From a virus: a DNA stretch of 23,062 nucleotides. Positions 1-8,218 of this stretch are shown piece by piece (position 1 is the stretch's first letter; the number at the start of each line of letters is the position of its first letter). The DNA lies in IMG/VR virus record IMGVR_UViG_3300000227_000003, positions 52,173 to 75,234 of that record; one strand, written 5' to 3'. The translations under genes and the position numbers were made by a program. The notes beneath the pieces were generated by a model, which searched no databases, was not told where the DNA came from, and was given only the letters and a program-made list of their open reading frames with translations.

Positions 1-1
1 A

Positions 2-262
2 AGTTTTAATGATTTAAATGTTGTTGTAAAATTCATTGAATTGGAAATTTATGATGATTATGTTTTTTGGGGTGGTACTATTAATGGTGTGATTCAATTT
101 GTATATAAAGTAACTCCAAATGAAAATACTTCTGGTGTTGAATTTAATTATTTAGAAGGATTTTCGTCAGATAATCCCGAAAATGATAAAATTATTGAAA
201 GAGTAAAAAAATATTATGATGAATTTTATAAATATTGGAAAAATAATATATTACAGAAATAA
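2..262 (+). CDS. Conserved phage protein, 5' end outside window
   Basis: The reading frame is open from the first bases of the window, so the start lies upstream and only the last 86 codons are visible. The first possible internal start (TTG at 41) is unlikely to be the real one. The visible part has an aromatic-rich motif (YVFWGGTINGVIQFVY), then a charged tail rich in Lys and Tyr ending YYDEFYKYWKNN. I do not recognise a named domain. The gene ends 7 bases before the next start, so the two are probably cotranscribed. Function unknown; being a real gene is likely because the sequence is compositionally protein-like to its stop. Confidence 0.7.
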   Translation, partial: SFNDLNVVVKFIELEIYDDYVFWGGTINGVIQFVYKVTPNENTSGVEFNYLEGFSSDNPENDKIIERVKKYYDEFYKYWKNNILQK

Positions 263-269
263 ATCAATT

Positions 270-1028
270 ATGAAAATTTTTGAAAAAATTATAATTTTAT
301 TATTATTAGTTGCAATTATTATATTTCAAAGATATAAAATTTCATCGCTAAATAATGAAATTATATCACAAAATAATTTATATAAAGCAATTCATGATAG
401 TATCACATATTATGAAAATATTAACAAGCAATTAGTTGCTGAAAAATTAACAATTCAGTCTTCATTCGATAATTTAAATAAAATAAATTCACAATTATCA
501 AAAAGACAAAAAGATTTGTTGAATAATATTGAAAATTTAAAATTAAAAAATAGTATAATTAATAGTGCTTTAATTGATACTAGGTTTAAATTAGATTCAT
601 TATTAATTGTAATTAGTAATAATAATGAGATTAATATTGATACAATAAATAATGTTATTAATTTTAATAATTTATCATCTAAAGATTCGACATTCATTTT
701 TGATATTAATGTAAATAATGTGATGCCAATAAAAAATATATCACCAACATTAATGTTCAACAGTATTGAAATTCCGAATAGACAATATGTAATATTTTAT
801 TGGAAAGATGATAAAAAGGAAGGATATCCTGTGTCATTAAAAGTCGTTAATAGTAACAAATATATTAAGGTTTATGGCATGGATAGTTATATAATACCAC
901 AAATAAATAAAAATGAATTAAATCCCACATTTTGGCAAAAATTTAATCGTTTTATGAAAAGCAATGGTGGTAGGTTGATTATATTTTCTTTAGGCTTAGC
1001 TGGGGGTTATATTATTGGTGTTAATTAA
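270..1028 (+). CDS. Membrane-anchored coiled-coil protein (possible spanin-like)
   Basis: A 252-residue protein. The ATG at 270 was chosen because an upstream ATG at 216 would overlap the previous gene by 47 bases and would put a charged stretch before the membrane segment. Residues about 4-19 form a strong transmembrane segment (IIILLLLVAIIIF). A long Lys/Asn/Leu-rich coiled coil follows to about residue 130. The last 25 residues (GGRLIIFSLGLAGGYIIG) look like a second, glycine-rich membrane segment. This layout suits a membrane-spanning phage protein, possibly linked to lysis, since an amidase lies downstream. It could equally be a structural or assembly factor. A strong terminator follows it. 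Confidence 0.75.
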   Translation: MKIFEKIIILLLLVAIIIFQRYKISSLNNEIISQNNLYKAIHDSITYYENINKQLVAEKLTIQSSFDNLNKINSQLSKRQKDLLNNIENLKLKNSIINSALIDTRFKLDSLLIVISNNNEINIDTINNVINFNNLSSKDSTFIFDINVNNVMPIKNISPTLMFNSIEIPNRQYVIFYWKDDKKEGYPVSLKVVNSNKYIKVYGMDSYIIPQINKNELNPTFWQKFNRFMKSNGGRLIIFSLGLAGGYIIGVN

Positions 1029-1050
1029 TTTTTATTATAATATGTGCATC

Positions 1051-1090
1051 AAAATAATATGATATTATTATATCATATTATTTTTTTTTA
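1051..1090 (+). terminator. Rho-independent terminator
   Basis: An almost perfect hairpin with left arm 1051-1065 and right arm 1070-1084 and a four-base loop, followed by a run of nine to ten T. It sits just after the coiled-coil membrane protein gene and separates it from the next gene set. Confidence 0.75.
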
Positions 1091-1128
1091 TAAATAAAAA
1101 GTATTTATTATCAAGAAATATATATAAA

Positions 1129-1335
1129 ATGACAAATAAAGAAATAAAACAGTTAGTAAACGATGAAATAAAAAAGTTTATTACTGATTCTTTAGATAAT
1201 GAAATAAAAAAAATAATAAAAAAATCCAATAGTCAATCAAGAGAAGAATTAATATCAATGATAAAAAATTCATTTGAAGCAGTATATAAAGTATTATGGC
1301 AAAAAAGAGATTTTTGGAAAACTGATATTAAATAA
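1129..1335 (+). CDS. Small conserved phage protein, unknown function
   Basis: A 68-residue, Lys-rich, mostly helical protein beginning MTNKEIKQLVNDEIKKF and ending in an aromatic/basic patch (WQKRDFWKTDIK). No transmembrane segment or known catalytic motif is visible. It lies 24 bases upstream of the 930-residue gene, with a terminator on its other side, so the two probably share a transcript. A small helical partner or chaperone for the large protein would fit the position, but that is inference. I do not recognise the family. Confidence 0.7.
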   Translation: MTNKEIKQLVNDEIKKFITDSLDNEIKKIIKKSNSQSREELISMIKNSFEAVYKVLWQKRDFWKTDIK

Positions 1336-1359
1336 TATTATTATTAATAAATATATAAA

Positions 1360-4152
1360 ATGGAAAATATTGAAAATAACAAAAACTCAAAATTTAATAT
1401 TGATGTCAATGCTAATTTGACTGAATCTGAAAAATCTTTGAAAAAAAAGATATTCAGTTTACCCAAAATGGAAGCCTTGGTTTTTTCAGACCCAAAATTA
1501 TTAGCAGTATATAATGAAATGGCTGAAACAGGTGAAGAAAAATATGGGTATCATTATAATGAAACTATTATGAATATTATATTTAATGAATATGTTCTTA
1601 ATAGTCTAAAATATATACAAAAATATAAAATGGCTAGGCCTAAAAAGAAAAAAAGACGTGATATTAGTGGAATTAATCAATTGAAGCAAAAATATAGTCA
1701 AAGTATAAACGAAAACTACGATAATAAAAAAACTAAAGTTGTTTTTCTAGTACATAAATCAGATAACGATTCATCTAATGTGTTGGCATATTTTCCCGAT
1801 GAACCATATGATAATTATGGTAATTATATGGGATATTCACATATTACACAATACGGTGCTGTTAGTCCTGAATATGCTAAAAAGTGTAGATTAGCAACAC
1901 AAGATGAATATGAAGATTTAAAAAATGAATTAGAACAAATTGGTTATAATTTAGATGTTGTTAATACTATTGATGAAACAACCACATCTGCAAGTTCTGG
2001 TTCATATTCAGGTAATTTTAGCACACAAAAAAAATTCAGTAATGATACCAATGATAATGTGGATGAAACTGTAACTAGTTCAAGTTCAGGATTTTATTCA
2101 ACAAAATATGTTTGGGGAAAGGGTGATTTAATAAAAGGTAAAGATAGTCCAATATTAAGAAAACCGATTTGGAATGGCGGTAAAATAATACAAGAATCTA
2201 ATTATTTGATTGAATCTGATGGATTTGAAAAATATTATGAACAATTAGATGTTGATATTAATTCGTTATATTCAACAAAAAACGAATTAATCAAATTAGT
2301 TGATTTATTATATAAAAAAACAGGACGTGGTTTGACTGAAAAGCACATACCTATGCTAAAGGGAGAAGCATTGTATATTGTAGCAATTGCTTTAGCTAAT
2401 AAAATATTGCCGAATGATATTAGTTTTAATGATTTACCGCAAATTAATTCATTGTGGGAATATATTGATGTAAATGGGTTTATGTCTTATCAAAAATTAA
2501 TTCATAATATTGAAAATGCCATTAATGATAGATTAAGTTATATCGGACTTAGTTTATCTGATTTAGGAGTTCGAGGTGTTACAAAAAAAGATTTAAGTTT
2601 ATATAATATTAAATCTTTTGATAAGATTGATGAAGAATCAAAATCGAAAGCACAGCAAAGACTTTTTGGTATTGCATATGCAGCAAAAATGGGAAAAATA
2701 CCAATGAATAAATTAAAGGGTGCTGCAAAAAAAATAGCAAAAAGTGTTAGCAAGAATGATATTAAAGATTTTGCAAGTACTAAACATGATAATATTCCCG
2801 AAAAAATCAATGAATTTTTATCAATATATGATACTGTTGAATATGTATCGGATATTTATGGAGAAGAACCATTTGTATTAAATAATGTAAAATGGCAATA
2901 TGTGAATGCAAAATATCCTGATGGTAGAATTGATATTGGTGTTTATAGATATGACCTTGATTTAGTATATGATTATAAAAAATGGCAGAATGAAATGATT
3001 AATAATGCAACTGACCAATTAATTCAAGAATTAATAAATAAAAATAATGTTAGTGAAACTGACAAGTCTATAATATCAAGACAAGAATCAACTATGGCAA
3101 ATCGTATTGATACTAATGCCGATATGGGACAAAATGTTCCAAGAGGTACACAAAATACTAAAATTAGTGAAAATATAGAATATAATGATTTTATGAAAAG
3201 TGTTAAAAATGAATTAAATGCTTTAACTATACATCAAAAAAAATTAAAAAATTTAATGGAAGACAGAAAACCATCAGCATTAATATTAAAAGACCGTTTG
3301 GGTAATGAAAACAAAAAAAATTTTAAAAAAGATTTATCAAATAGCTACACCATACAAATGATTAATATTGAAAATGAATTACAATGGAAAGAACAACAAA
3401 CAAATATTGATAATCCACAGGAGTTGTCGAATGATATCGAAAAAAATGAAATAAAAAATGCTGATATGAAAAGTAATAAGGCATTAAAAAATGTAGGTAA
3501 TTCAGATAATAAAAATGGTGATGAAATACCAAAACGTAATTTAACAGATGAAGAACAAAACGAAGTTGATTTATATCGTTTGGGTCTGCATAGTCTTAAA
3601 TATGATAATGATGTTAGTGATAGATTTGAAGAAAGAATGAAAAATGATATGGGTAATGATTTATATAATTTAAGAAAAAAACAAATTCAATTCCGTAATC
3701 AAGCACCAATGTATAATAAAGATAATCAACCTATTGAAAATAGCAGAGCTACCAAGACCAATGTTGATGAAATGATGATAACTGGTAAATATACTGATAA
3801 ATATGGGAAAAATAGATTGATTGATTTTACATTGAATGATGTGTTAGTTGGTAATTATGCTGGTGATTTGTATGAGTTGAATTTTACTGGATTGGGTAAT
3901 AAATATTATAATAAAACAGAAAATTATACTGTTTTGATTAATGAAGAAATTGATAAAACGTTAAATAATAATAAATTTTATACTGATGGTAAATTAGTTT
4001 ATTTGATAGAAGATATAGAACAAAATAATAACGAAAACAAAAATAATGATAATAACATTTCGGAAAATTATAATAAATTAAAAAAATTAATTAATTACAA
4101 TCCCAAAAATTTTATCGATACGAAAAAAGTAAAAAATAACAGAGGATTTTAA
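1360..4152 (+). CDS. Large multidomain protein, probably virion-associated
   Basis: The largest gene in the window (930 residues). The N-terminal 125 residues are charged and helical with a basic patch (KKKKRR, about 95-100). Residues about 127-200 form a compact region with Tyr/Pro-rich motifs (LAYFPDEPY, YSHITQYGAVSPEYA). Two similar Ser/Thr/Gly stretches follow, TTTSASSGSYSG near 208 and TVTSSSSGFYST near 238, then WNGGKIIQESNYLI (about 271-284). A middle region has Ala/Lys-rich helices, and the C-terminal third is a highly charged, Asn-rich, coiled-coil-like segment ending in KKVKNNRGF. No enzyme motif is apparent. Size, modular layout and neighbouring cell-wall genes suggest a structural or baseplate/tail protein, but I cannot name it. 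The gene is intact throughout. Confidence 0.8.
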   Translation: MENIENNKNSKFNIDVNANLTESEKSLKKKIFSLPKMEALVFSDPKLLAVYNEMAETGEEKYGYHYNETIMNIIFNEYVLNSLKYIQKYKMARPKKKKRRDISGINQLKQKYSQSINENYDNKKTKVVFLVHKSDNDSSNVLAYFPDEPYDNYGNYMGYSHITQYGAVSPEYAKKCRLATQDEYEDLKNELEQIGYNLDVVNTIDETTTSASSGSYSGNFSTQKKFSNDTNDNVDETVTSSSSGFYSTKYVWGKGDLIKGKDSPILRKPIWNGGKIIQESNYLIESDGFEKYYEQLDVDINSLYSTKNELIKLVDLLYKKTGRGLTEKHIPMLKGEALYIVAIALANKILPNDISFNDLPQINSLWEYIDVNGFMSYQKLIHNIENAINDRLSYIGLSLSDLGVRGVTKKDLSLYNIKSFDKIDEESKSKAQQRLFGIAYAAKMGKIPMNKLKGAAKKIAKSVSKNDIKDFASTKHDNIPEKINEFLSIYDTVEYVSDIYGEEPFVLNNVKWQYVNAKYPDGRIDIGVYRYDLDLVYDYKKWQNEMINNATDQLIQELINKNNVSETDKSIISRQESTMANRIDTNADMGQNVPRGTQNTKISENIEYNDFMKSVKNELNALTIHQKKLKNLMEDRKPSALILKDRLGNENKKNFKKDLSNSYTIQMINIENELQWKEQQTNIDNPQELSNDIEKNEIKNADMKSNKALKNVGNSDNKNGDEIPKRNLTDEEQNEVDLYRLGLHSLKYDNDVSDRFEERMKNDMGNDLYNLRKKQIQFRNQAPMYNKDNQPIENSRATKTNVDEMMITGKYTDKYGKNRLIDFTLNDVLVGNYAGDLYELNFTGLGNKYYNKTENYTVLINEEIDKTLNNNKFYTDGKLVYLIEDIEQNNNENKNNDNNISENYNKLKKLINYNPKNFIDTKKVKNNRGF

Positions 4153-4170
4153 ATAACTAAAGAATTAATT

Positions 4171-4545
4171 ATGGCACGAGTAAAAACAAATAAAATATCA
4201 AAAGAAAAATTTATTGAAGTGTATAATAAACACAAACCCAATAAATATATATCATTTGCATATAAATATATTTTATCAAGTAAAAATAATACTATATCAA
4301 TAAATAAAAATATTATAATTCCATTAATAATATTATTTATGTTTGGCTTTATTGATGTAATTTTCAATTTAAATTCATTGCTTGTAAAATATTCTACAAT
4401 TTTATTTGCTTGCTTATTATTTATTATTGGTATTTATTTACTTAGTGTTACGATGTTAAATAATTTTAGAATACGTAAAATTTGTAAAGAATTAAATATT
4501 ACAATTAATGAATATACCAAATTAGTAAATGAATACGATATTTAA
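4171..4545 (+). CDS. Membrane protein with two transmembrane segments
   Basis: A 124-residue protein. A basic N-terminal region (MARVKTNKISKEKF) precedes two adjacent transmembrane helices: about residues 48-68 (IIIPLIILFMFGFIDVIF) and 77-95 (ILFACLLFIIGIYLLSV). A soluble C-terminal tail of about 28 residues follows. Two hydrophobic helices joined by a short turn, close to the amidase gene, would be compatible with a holin, but nothing diagnostic is present and the basic N-terminus is long for one. It starts 18 bases after the large gene and is followed by a strong terminator. Confidence 0.7.
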   Translation: MARVKTNKISKEKFIEVYNKHKPNKYISFAYKYILSSKNNTISINKNIIIPLIILFMFGFIDVIFNLNSLLVKYSTILFACLLFIIGIYLLSVTMLNNFRIRKICKELNITINEYTKLVNEYDI

Positions 4546-4552
4546 TTTTTAA

Positions 4553-4583
4553 TTGTAATATTAAATTATTATTATTATATTTG
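4553..4583 (+). promoter_or_regulatory. Candidate Bacteroidota-type promoter (amidase gene)
   Basis: TTG at 4553-4555 and TATATTTG at 4576-4583 are separated by 20 bases, matching the -33/-7 pattern of Bacteroidota (TTG ... TAnnTTTG). It would drive the amidase gene at 4640. The -7 box overlaps the start of the terminator hairpin that follows, which makes it less certain. Confidence 0.4.
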
Positions 4584-4614
4584 TGGAATAATAAATTATT
4601 ATTCCACATTTTTT
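4582..4614 (+). terminator. Rho-independent terminator
   Basis: A perfect 12-bp stem (4582-4593 with 4597-4608) closes a three-base loop and is followed by six T. It separates the two-helix membrane protein gene from the amidase gene. Confidence 0.75.
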
Positions 4615-4639
4615 GTATTTATATTAAAATATTAATATT

Positions 4640-5392
4640 ATGATTAGTATAAATAAATTATCATTGGGATTAATTGAAGATACAATATCATACGCAAAAA
4701 AATTAAATGATATTGAAGGTAAAAAATATGATGATTTAAATTTAAATGATATTATTCAGGTTAATTTTCCAGTTGATAAATATTATAGAGAGCAAACACA
4801 AAAAAAACAAATAGTTTTGCATCATACAGTATCTGGTATTGGTGTTAATGGTGATTTAGCACATTGGTTGTCAACAACAAACAGAATAGCAACAGCAATT
4901 ATTATTGATTGGAAAGGAAATATTTATCAATGCTTTTCAACTAAATATTGGGCGCATCATTTAGGAGTTAAATCGTCGAATAACGTTCAATTAAATAAAA
5001 TGTCTATTGGTGTTGAAATTGATTCTTGGGGACCTTTAATGAATTATCGAAATAAATGGTATCCTGTTATTTGGAGTAATTCTTTGAAAAAATATATTCC
5101 AAACATATCAAATAAACCTGTGAATAATTTTGTTATTTATTCAAAACCATTTAGAGGGTTTTATGCATATGAAAAATATACCGACGAACAAATAGTATCA
5201 TTATATAAATTAATTAAATATTGGGGTAATATATATAACATTCCACTGGATTATAATGATGATATGTGGGATGTTAACCAAAAAGCATTAGATGGTGTTA
5301 GTGGTATTTGGACACATGTTAGTTATAGAAACGATAAATCAGATTGCCATCCACAATCAGAATTAATTCAAATGTTAAAATCGTTAAAATAG
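4640..5392 (+). CDS. N-acetylmuramoyl-L-alanine amidase (endolysin)
   Basis: A 250-residue protein of the Amidase_2/PGRP family, which cuts the bond between MurNAc and L-Ala in peptidoglycan using zinc. Visible motifs are IVLHHT (His61/62, first zinc ligand), WAHHLG (His106/107), IGVEI with Glu126 in the usual catalytic position, and a C-terminal THVSYRNDKSDCHP where His226 and Asp235 or Cys236 would complete the zinc site. About 55 residues precede the domain and could form a small extra region. No signal peptide is seen, so export would need a holin or other route. It is the best candidate for the phage endolysin and is followed after 4 bases by a gene of unknown function. Confidence 0.9.
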   Translation: MISINKLSLGLIEDTISYAKKLNDIEGKKYDDLNLNDIIQVNFPVDKYYREQTQKKQIVLHHTVSGIGVNGDLAHWLSTTNRIATAIIIDWKGNIYQCFSTKYWAHHLGVKSSNNVQLNKMSIGVEIDSWGPLMNYRNKWYPVIWSNSLKKYIPNISNKPVNNFVIYSKPFRGFYAYEKYTDEQIVSLYKLIKYWGNIYNIPLDYNDDMWDVNQKALDGVSGIWTHVSYRNDKSDCHPQSELIQMLKSLK

Positions 5393-5396
5393 ATAT

Positions 5397-5837
5397 ATGA
5401 AAAATATAACAAGAAAATTAATAATTGTAAATGATAAGGTGAAAATTTTTGAAGATTTCACATTGAATTTATTGTATTATATTTATAACTATTATATAGA
5501 TTATGAATCACTTAGTGATGATGTTGATATAAGAAATCATTACAATTGGTGTTTTAATAAAGTATGTGATGAATTTAAATTAGAAGAAATTGATTTTAGC
5601 GATAATAATGAATTACGTGAATATTTTTTTACTTATTATTATCATCAGTTTTATAAAGTTATTAATGATAAAACGTTAGATACTTCAATAAAATATTATG
5701 AAAATTTTTGGAAAAAAATATTTGATATGTATAATAATAAAAATAAAAATCGTTTAAATGTTTTAATTGAATTGTATAATATTTTTAATATTTCGTTATC
5801 TCAAAAATCAGAAAAAAATATAATAAATTTTGTATAA
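5397..5837 (+). CDS. Conserved phage protein, unknown function
   Basis: A 146-residue, Tyr- and Asn-rich protein starting 4 bases after the amidase gene, so it is probably in the same operon. It contains aromatic helices (NLLYYIYNYYIDY near residue 27; LREYFFTYYYHQFYKV near 77) and acidic patches. No transmembrane segment, signal peptide or catalytic motif is clear. Function not recognised; the operon position could suggest a role at lysis, but there is no direct evidence. Confidence 0.65.
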   Translation: MKNITRKLIIVNDKVKIFEDFTLNLLYYIYNYYIDYESLSDDVDIRNHYNWCFNKVCDEFKLEEIDFSDNNELREYFFTYYYHQFYKVINDKTLDTSIKYYENFWKKIFDMYNNKNKNRLNVLIELYNIFNISLSQKSEKNIINFV

Positions 5838-5842
5838 ATTTC

Positions 5843-5874
5843 TTGTATTTTTATAAAATTTACTTTATTTTTAC
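5843..5874 (+). promoter_or_regulatory. Candidate Bacteroidota-type promoter
   Basis: TTG (5843-5845), a 20-base spacer, then TATTTTTAC (5866-5874). This matches the -33/-7 arrangement seen elsewhere in the window and lies 48 bases before the next start codon. Confidence 0.45.
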
Positions 5875-5921
5875 AATCTCAAACAAATTAATTATTTTAT
5901 AACTAATAAAACTATCTTATT

Positions 5922-6242
5922 ATGGCAAATTTAGTTGTTGATTTATTAAACCATTTAACATCTGAAAAGATGTATGAACAAATGGAATTGGTTCGTTTAG
6001 CACAAGAACCCAACATGTGTTATAGAGACAAAATAACACAAATAAGTAACAAATTAGAAAATATTTTTAAATTGAATGGTCAAATTGATTTGGTTAATAA
6101 ATATTTTACTGAAACATCACAACCATCGCAACAACCACCGCAACAACCACCGCAACAACCACCGCAACAACCACCGCAAGCACAGCAATCATTTGTTCAA
6201 AATTCAAATCCCATGCATCATGGACATACGCATATTGAATAA
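5922..6242 (+). CDS. Small protein with QQPP tandem repeat and His-rich tail
   Basis: A 106-residue protein. The first 70 residues look helical and soluble. A linker follows made of five QQPP-like units (about residues 68-87), encoded by four perfect 12-base repeats. It ends with HHGHTHIE, a histidine cluster that could bind metal. No known domain is recognised. The repeat is probably a flexible spacer whose length can change by slippage. It has its own candidate promoter and a terminator after it, so it may be expressed alone. Confidence 0.7.
   Translation: MANLVVDLLNHLTSEKMYEQMELVRLAQEPNMCYRDKITQISNKLENIFKLNGQIDLVNKYFTETSQPSQQPPQQPPQQPPQQPPQAQQSFVQNSNPMHHGHTHIE
6129..6176 (+). repeat. Four perfect 12-bp tandem repeats (caacaaccaccg)
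   Basis: Four uninterrupted copies of caacaaccaccg, preceded by a partly matching unit. The unit is C-rich in a genome of very low GC and encodes Gln-Gln-Pro-Pro in frame, so gain or loss of a copy would not break the gene. Confidence 0.9.
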
Positions 6243-6258
6243 TAATTAAATCAAATAA

Positions 6259-6308
6259 GCATATGTACAAATATATGATTTGATTTGTTATTTGTGCATA
6301 TGCTTTTT
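6259..6308 (+). terminator. Rho-independent terminator with long stem
   Basis: A 15-bp stem (6259-6273 with 6289-6303, one G-U pair) closes a 15-base loop and is followed by five T. It ends the transcript of the QQPP-repeat gene. Its overlap with an upstream possible start (6280) argues that the next gene begins at 6322. Confidence 0.75.
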
Positions 6309-6321
6309 AATTTTTCATTTT

Positions 6322-6522
6322 ATGAAGGAATTTATATTAGAAATTTATCAAATAATATTTTATTTATCTTGTACTTATTATATATACTTAGTTTTGGATT
6401 TATTAATAAAAATATTTGGTAGATTTAAATTGAAAGACGATACAATTCGTTTTATTTTAACTCAAAATGAAAAAATAATTTTGTGGTTTTCAACAACAAT
6501 AATATTATCTTATTTATTATAA
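6322..6522 (+). CDS. Small membrane protein
   Basis: A 66-residue protein starting at ATG 6322. An earlier in-frame start at 6280 lies inside the terminator hairpin and was rejected. Two hydrophobic segments are visible, about residues 7-31 (IYQIIFYLSCTYYIYLVLDLL) and 51-66 (IILWFSTTIILSYLL), joined by a charged loop. It ends 3 bases before the next gene. No family is recognised; a two-helix small membrane protein in a phage could be holin-like, but other roles are equally possible. Confidence 0.6.
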   Translation: MKEFILEIYQIIFYLSCTYYIYLVLDLLIKIFGRFKLKDDTIRFILTQNEKIILWFSTTIILSYLL

Positions 6523-6525
6523 AAT

Positions 6526-7017
6526 ATGTCAACTACATTAAATGATATAATAAAACCAATTGAAGGATGTCTATTGTCTATTAATAGAAACACTATTAAT
6601 GGCTGGTATGAAATTGAAATTGGAATACCTGAAAATTGGATTTTTGATAGTAATGAACATATTAATTGTACCGTATTAAATAAAAGTAGTGTTGGTGTTT
6701 TATTAAAAATTTATCCAAATAATGATACCGTAACTATTGATAATTTGATTGATTTTGTGAAAATTATTATTGAGATTAATAAAAAAATTGAAGAAAGAGA
6801 AAACGAATTTAATGAAAGTGTTAATAAATTAAAATTATCTTTAGAGAAAGAAAGAGAAAAATATTTAAATGATACTGAAAAAATAAAAAGTGATTTAATT
6901 AAAATGTTTAAAAAGTATGATGTTGTTAATAAATTAGAACCAGATGATAAAACTAAAAATAAAACTAAAATAAAAAAGAGTGAAACAACATCAGATGATA
7001 ATAGTTTTGATAGTTAA
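6526..7017 (+). CDS. Conserved phage protein with C-terminal coiled coil
   Basis: A 163-residue protein. Residues 1-75 look like a beta-rich domain with the motif GWYEIEIGIPENW near 26-38. Residues about 80-137 form a charged coiled coil (KKIEERENEFNESVNKLKLSLEK and onward; only short parts are cited). The C-terminus is a Lys/Thr/Ser-rich tail ending DDNSFDS. No catalytic motif is visible. It follows the small membrane protein by 3 bases. The shape suggests a structural or scaffolding part, without further evidence. Confidence 0.7.
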   Translation: MSTTLNDIIKPIEGCLLSINRNTINGWYEIEIGIPENWIFDSNEHINCTVLNKSSVGVLLKIYPNNDTVTIDNLIDFVKIIIEINKKIEERENEFNESVNKLKLSLEKEREKYLNDTEKIKSDLIKMFKKYDVVNKLEPDDKTKNKTKIKKSETTSDDNSFDS

Positions 7018-7033
7018 AATTTTATTTTTTTTT

Positions 7034-7387
7034 ATGAATAAAAATTTATTAAAATTTGATAATGAAGATAATTATGAAAATTATAATGATTTTAACAATC
7101 AAATAAACGCAATTGTTGAATCAGAAAAAATACAATATGTTCGTAATATAGAATATTTTGGTAGTAAATATTTAAATGAAATTGATAATAAAAATAAAAA
7201 GAATAACAATAAGAAAAAAAAATTAATATCATATATTTTGAAATATGAATCTGATAAATATGATTATGATGAACTTAACTCATATTCATATTATGATGTG
7301 TTGAAGATTTATAATGAAACAAAAGAAGAGCATAAATGTTTTTTTATAAAAATTTTAAAATTTTTGTTTTTTTCCAACAAAATTTAA
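7034..7387 (+). CDS. Conserved phage protein, unknown function
   Basis: A 117-residue protein. ATG 7034 was chosen because the earlier in-frame start at 6980 overlaps the previous gene and encodes a hydrophobic stretch unlike the rest. It is rich in Asn, Lys and Tyr, with a lysine-rich linker (NNNKKKKLI) near residue 60 and an acidic, Tyr-rich part (YESDKYDYDELNSYSYYDV) near 70-90. It ends in a hydrophobic segment (FFIKILKFLFF). Function not recognised. Confidence 0.65.
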   Translation: MNKNLLKFDNEDNYENYNDFNNQINAIVESEKIQYVRNIEYFGSKYLNEIDNKNKKNNNKKKKLISYILKYESDKYDYDELNSYSYYDVLKIYNETKEEHKCFFIKILKFLFFSNKI

Positions 7388-7396
7388 CTATATTTG
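7364..7396 (+). promoter_or_regulatory. Candidate Bacteroidota-type promoter (exonuclease-like gene)
   Basis: TTG at 7364-7366 and a perfect TAnnTTTG box, TATATTTG, at 7389-7396, 22 bases apart. It overlaps the end of the upstream gene and lies 30 bases before the ATG at 7427. Confidence 0.5.
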
Positions 7397-7426
7397 CAAA
7401 TTACTAACCGATAAATTTAATTTAAT

Positions 7427-8218
7427 ATGGAAATGTATGAAATTGTTTTTAATAAAGCATCAATATATGAGATGCTTTTTATAAATGTTGAAACTGTTTT
7501 AATGTTTTCAACAATTGAAAATTTAAAAAACGAAAATAATGAATTGTTTAATTTATGGAAAAATACATTAAAATTTAAATATAATATAGATTATGATAGT
7601 AATGATGAACAAACAAATATTACATTATATAAAAAATATGCACCATATAATCATGAATTTTGTAAAATTATAGCAATAACATATGCTAATGTATTTTTTG
7701 AAGAAGGTAAAATTAATAGAGTTTTTAAAAAAATTGTTAGTGATAATGAGATGATAATTATTGAGCAATTTTTTGATGTACTTAATGAAATTTCTAGTGA
7801 TGGAAATTTATCATCACCAAAATATTTTCCTATTTTATGTGGATATAATATTATTAATTTTGATATTCCATTATTAATAAAAAAACATATTAAATATCGG
7901 AATTCTATTAATAATAAAACAATACCATTAATATTAAAAAATATTTTATATTCAAAACCTTGGGATTCAAAAGTAATCGATGTTATTAATATTTGGAAAT
8001 TTAATGGTTATGATTTTAATACATCATTAGAATATATATCTGATTTAATGAAACTAAAGAAAAACGTTAATATTTTACCAAAAGAAGAAATTTCAGAATA
8101 TTATTGGAAACATTATGATGATAATCCCCAAAAAGAAATGATTGATTTTTTGGTTTTGCAATCTGCAGTAAAAACAAATATACTAATACAATTTATTAAT
8201 GAATTAAGGCAACTTTAA
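7427..8218 (+). CDS. DnaQ/PolB-type 3'-5' exonuclease-like protein, altered active site
   Basis: A 263-residue protein resembling the DEDD exonuclease domain found with family B DNA polymerases and in phages. The first motif reads FINVETV (residues 18-24), where the usual DxE has Asn20 in place of Asp. The second motif is clear: LCGYNIINFDIPLL (about 137-150, Asp146). The region near 177-195 (KVIDVINIWKF, TSLEYISDL) fits the family. The C-terminal helix, where a YCxxD motif is expected, reads FLVLQSAV (241-248) with Gln instead of Asp. It may therefore be inactive or structural. A later start at ATG 7472 would begin right at the first motif and is a plausible alternative, since a hairpin covers 7454-7480. 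Confidence 0.65.
   Translation: MEMYEIVFNKASIYEMLFINVETVLMFSTIENLKNENNELFNLWKNTLKFKYNIDYDSNDEQTNITLYKKYAPYNHEFCKIIAITYANVFFEEGKINRVFKKIVSDNEMIIIEQFFDVLNEISSDGNLSSPKYFPILCGYNIINFDIPLLIKKHIKYRNSINNKTIPLILKNILYSKPWDSKVIDVINIWKFNGYDFNTSLEYISDLMKLKKNVNILPKEEISEYYWKHYDDNPQKEMIDFLVLQSAVKTNILIQFINELRQL
7454..7480 (+). terminator. Terminator-like hairpin at the start of a gene
   Basis: An 8-bp stem (7454-7461 with 7471-7478) with a nine-base loop, ending in a T run. It lies within the first codons of the exonuclease-like gene, so it could attenuate its transcript, end upstream transcription if the true start is ATG 7472, or be chance. Confidence 0.35.

Noticed and set aside
2538-2810. Minus-strand open frame of 90 codons
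   Set aside because: It lies entirely inside the intact 930-codon gene on the other strand, without its own promoter or neighbours.
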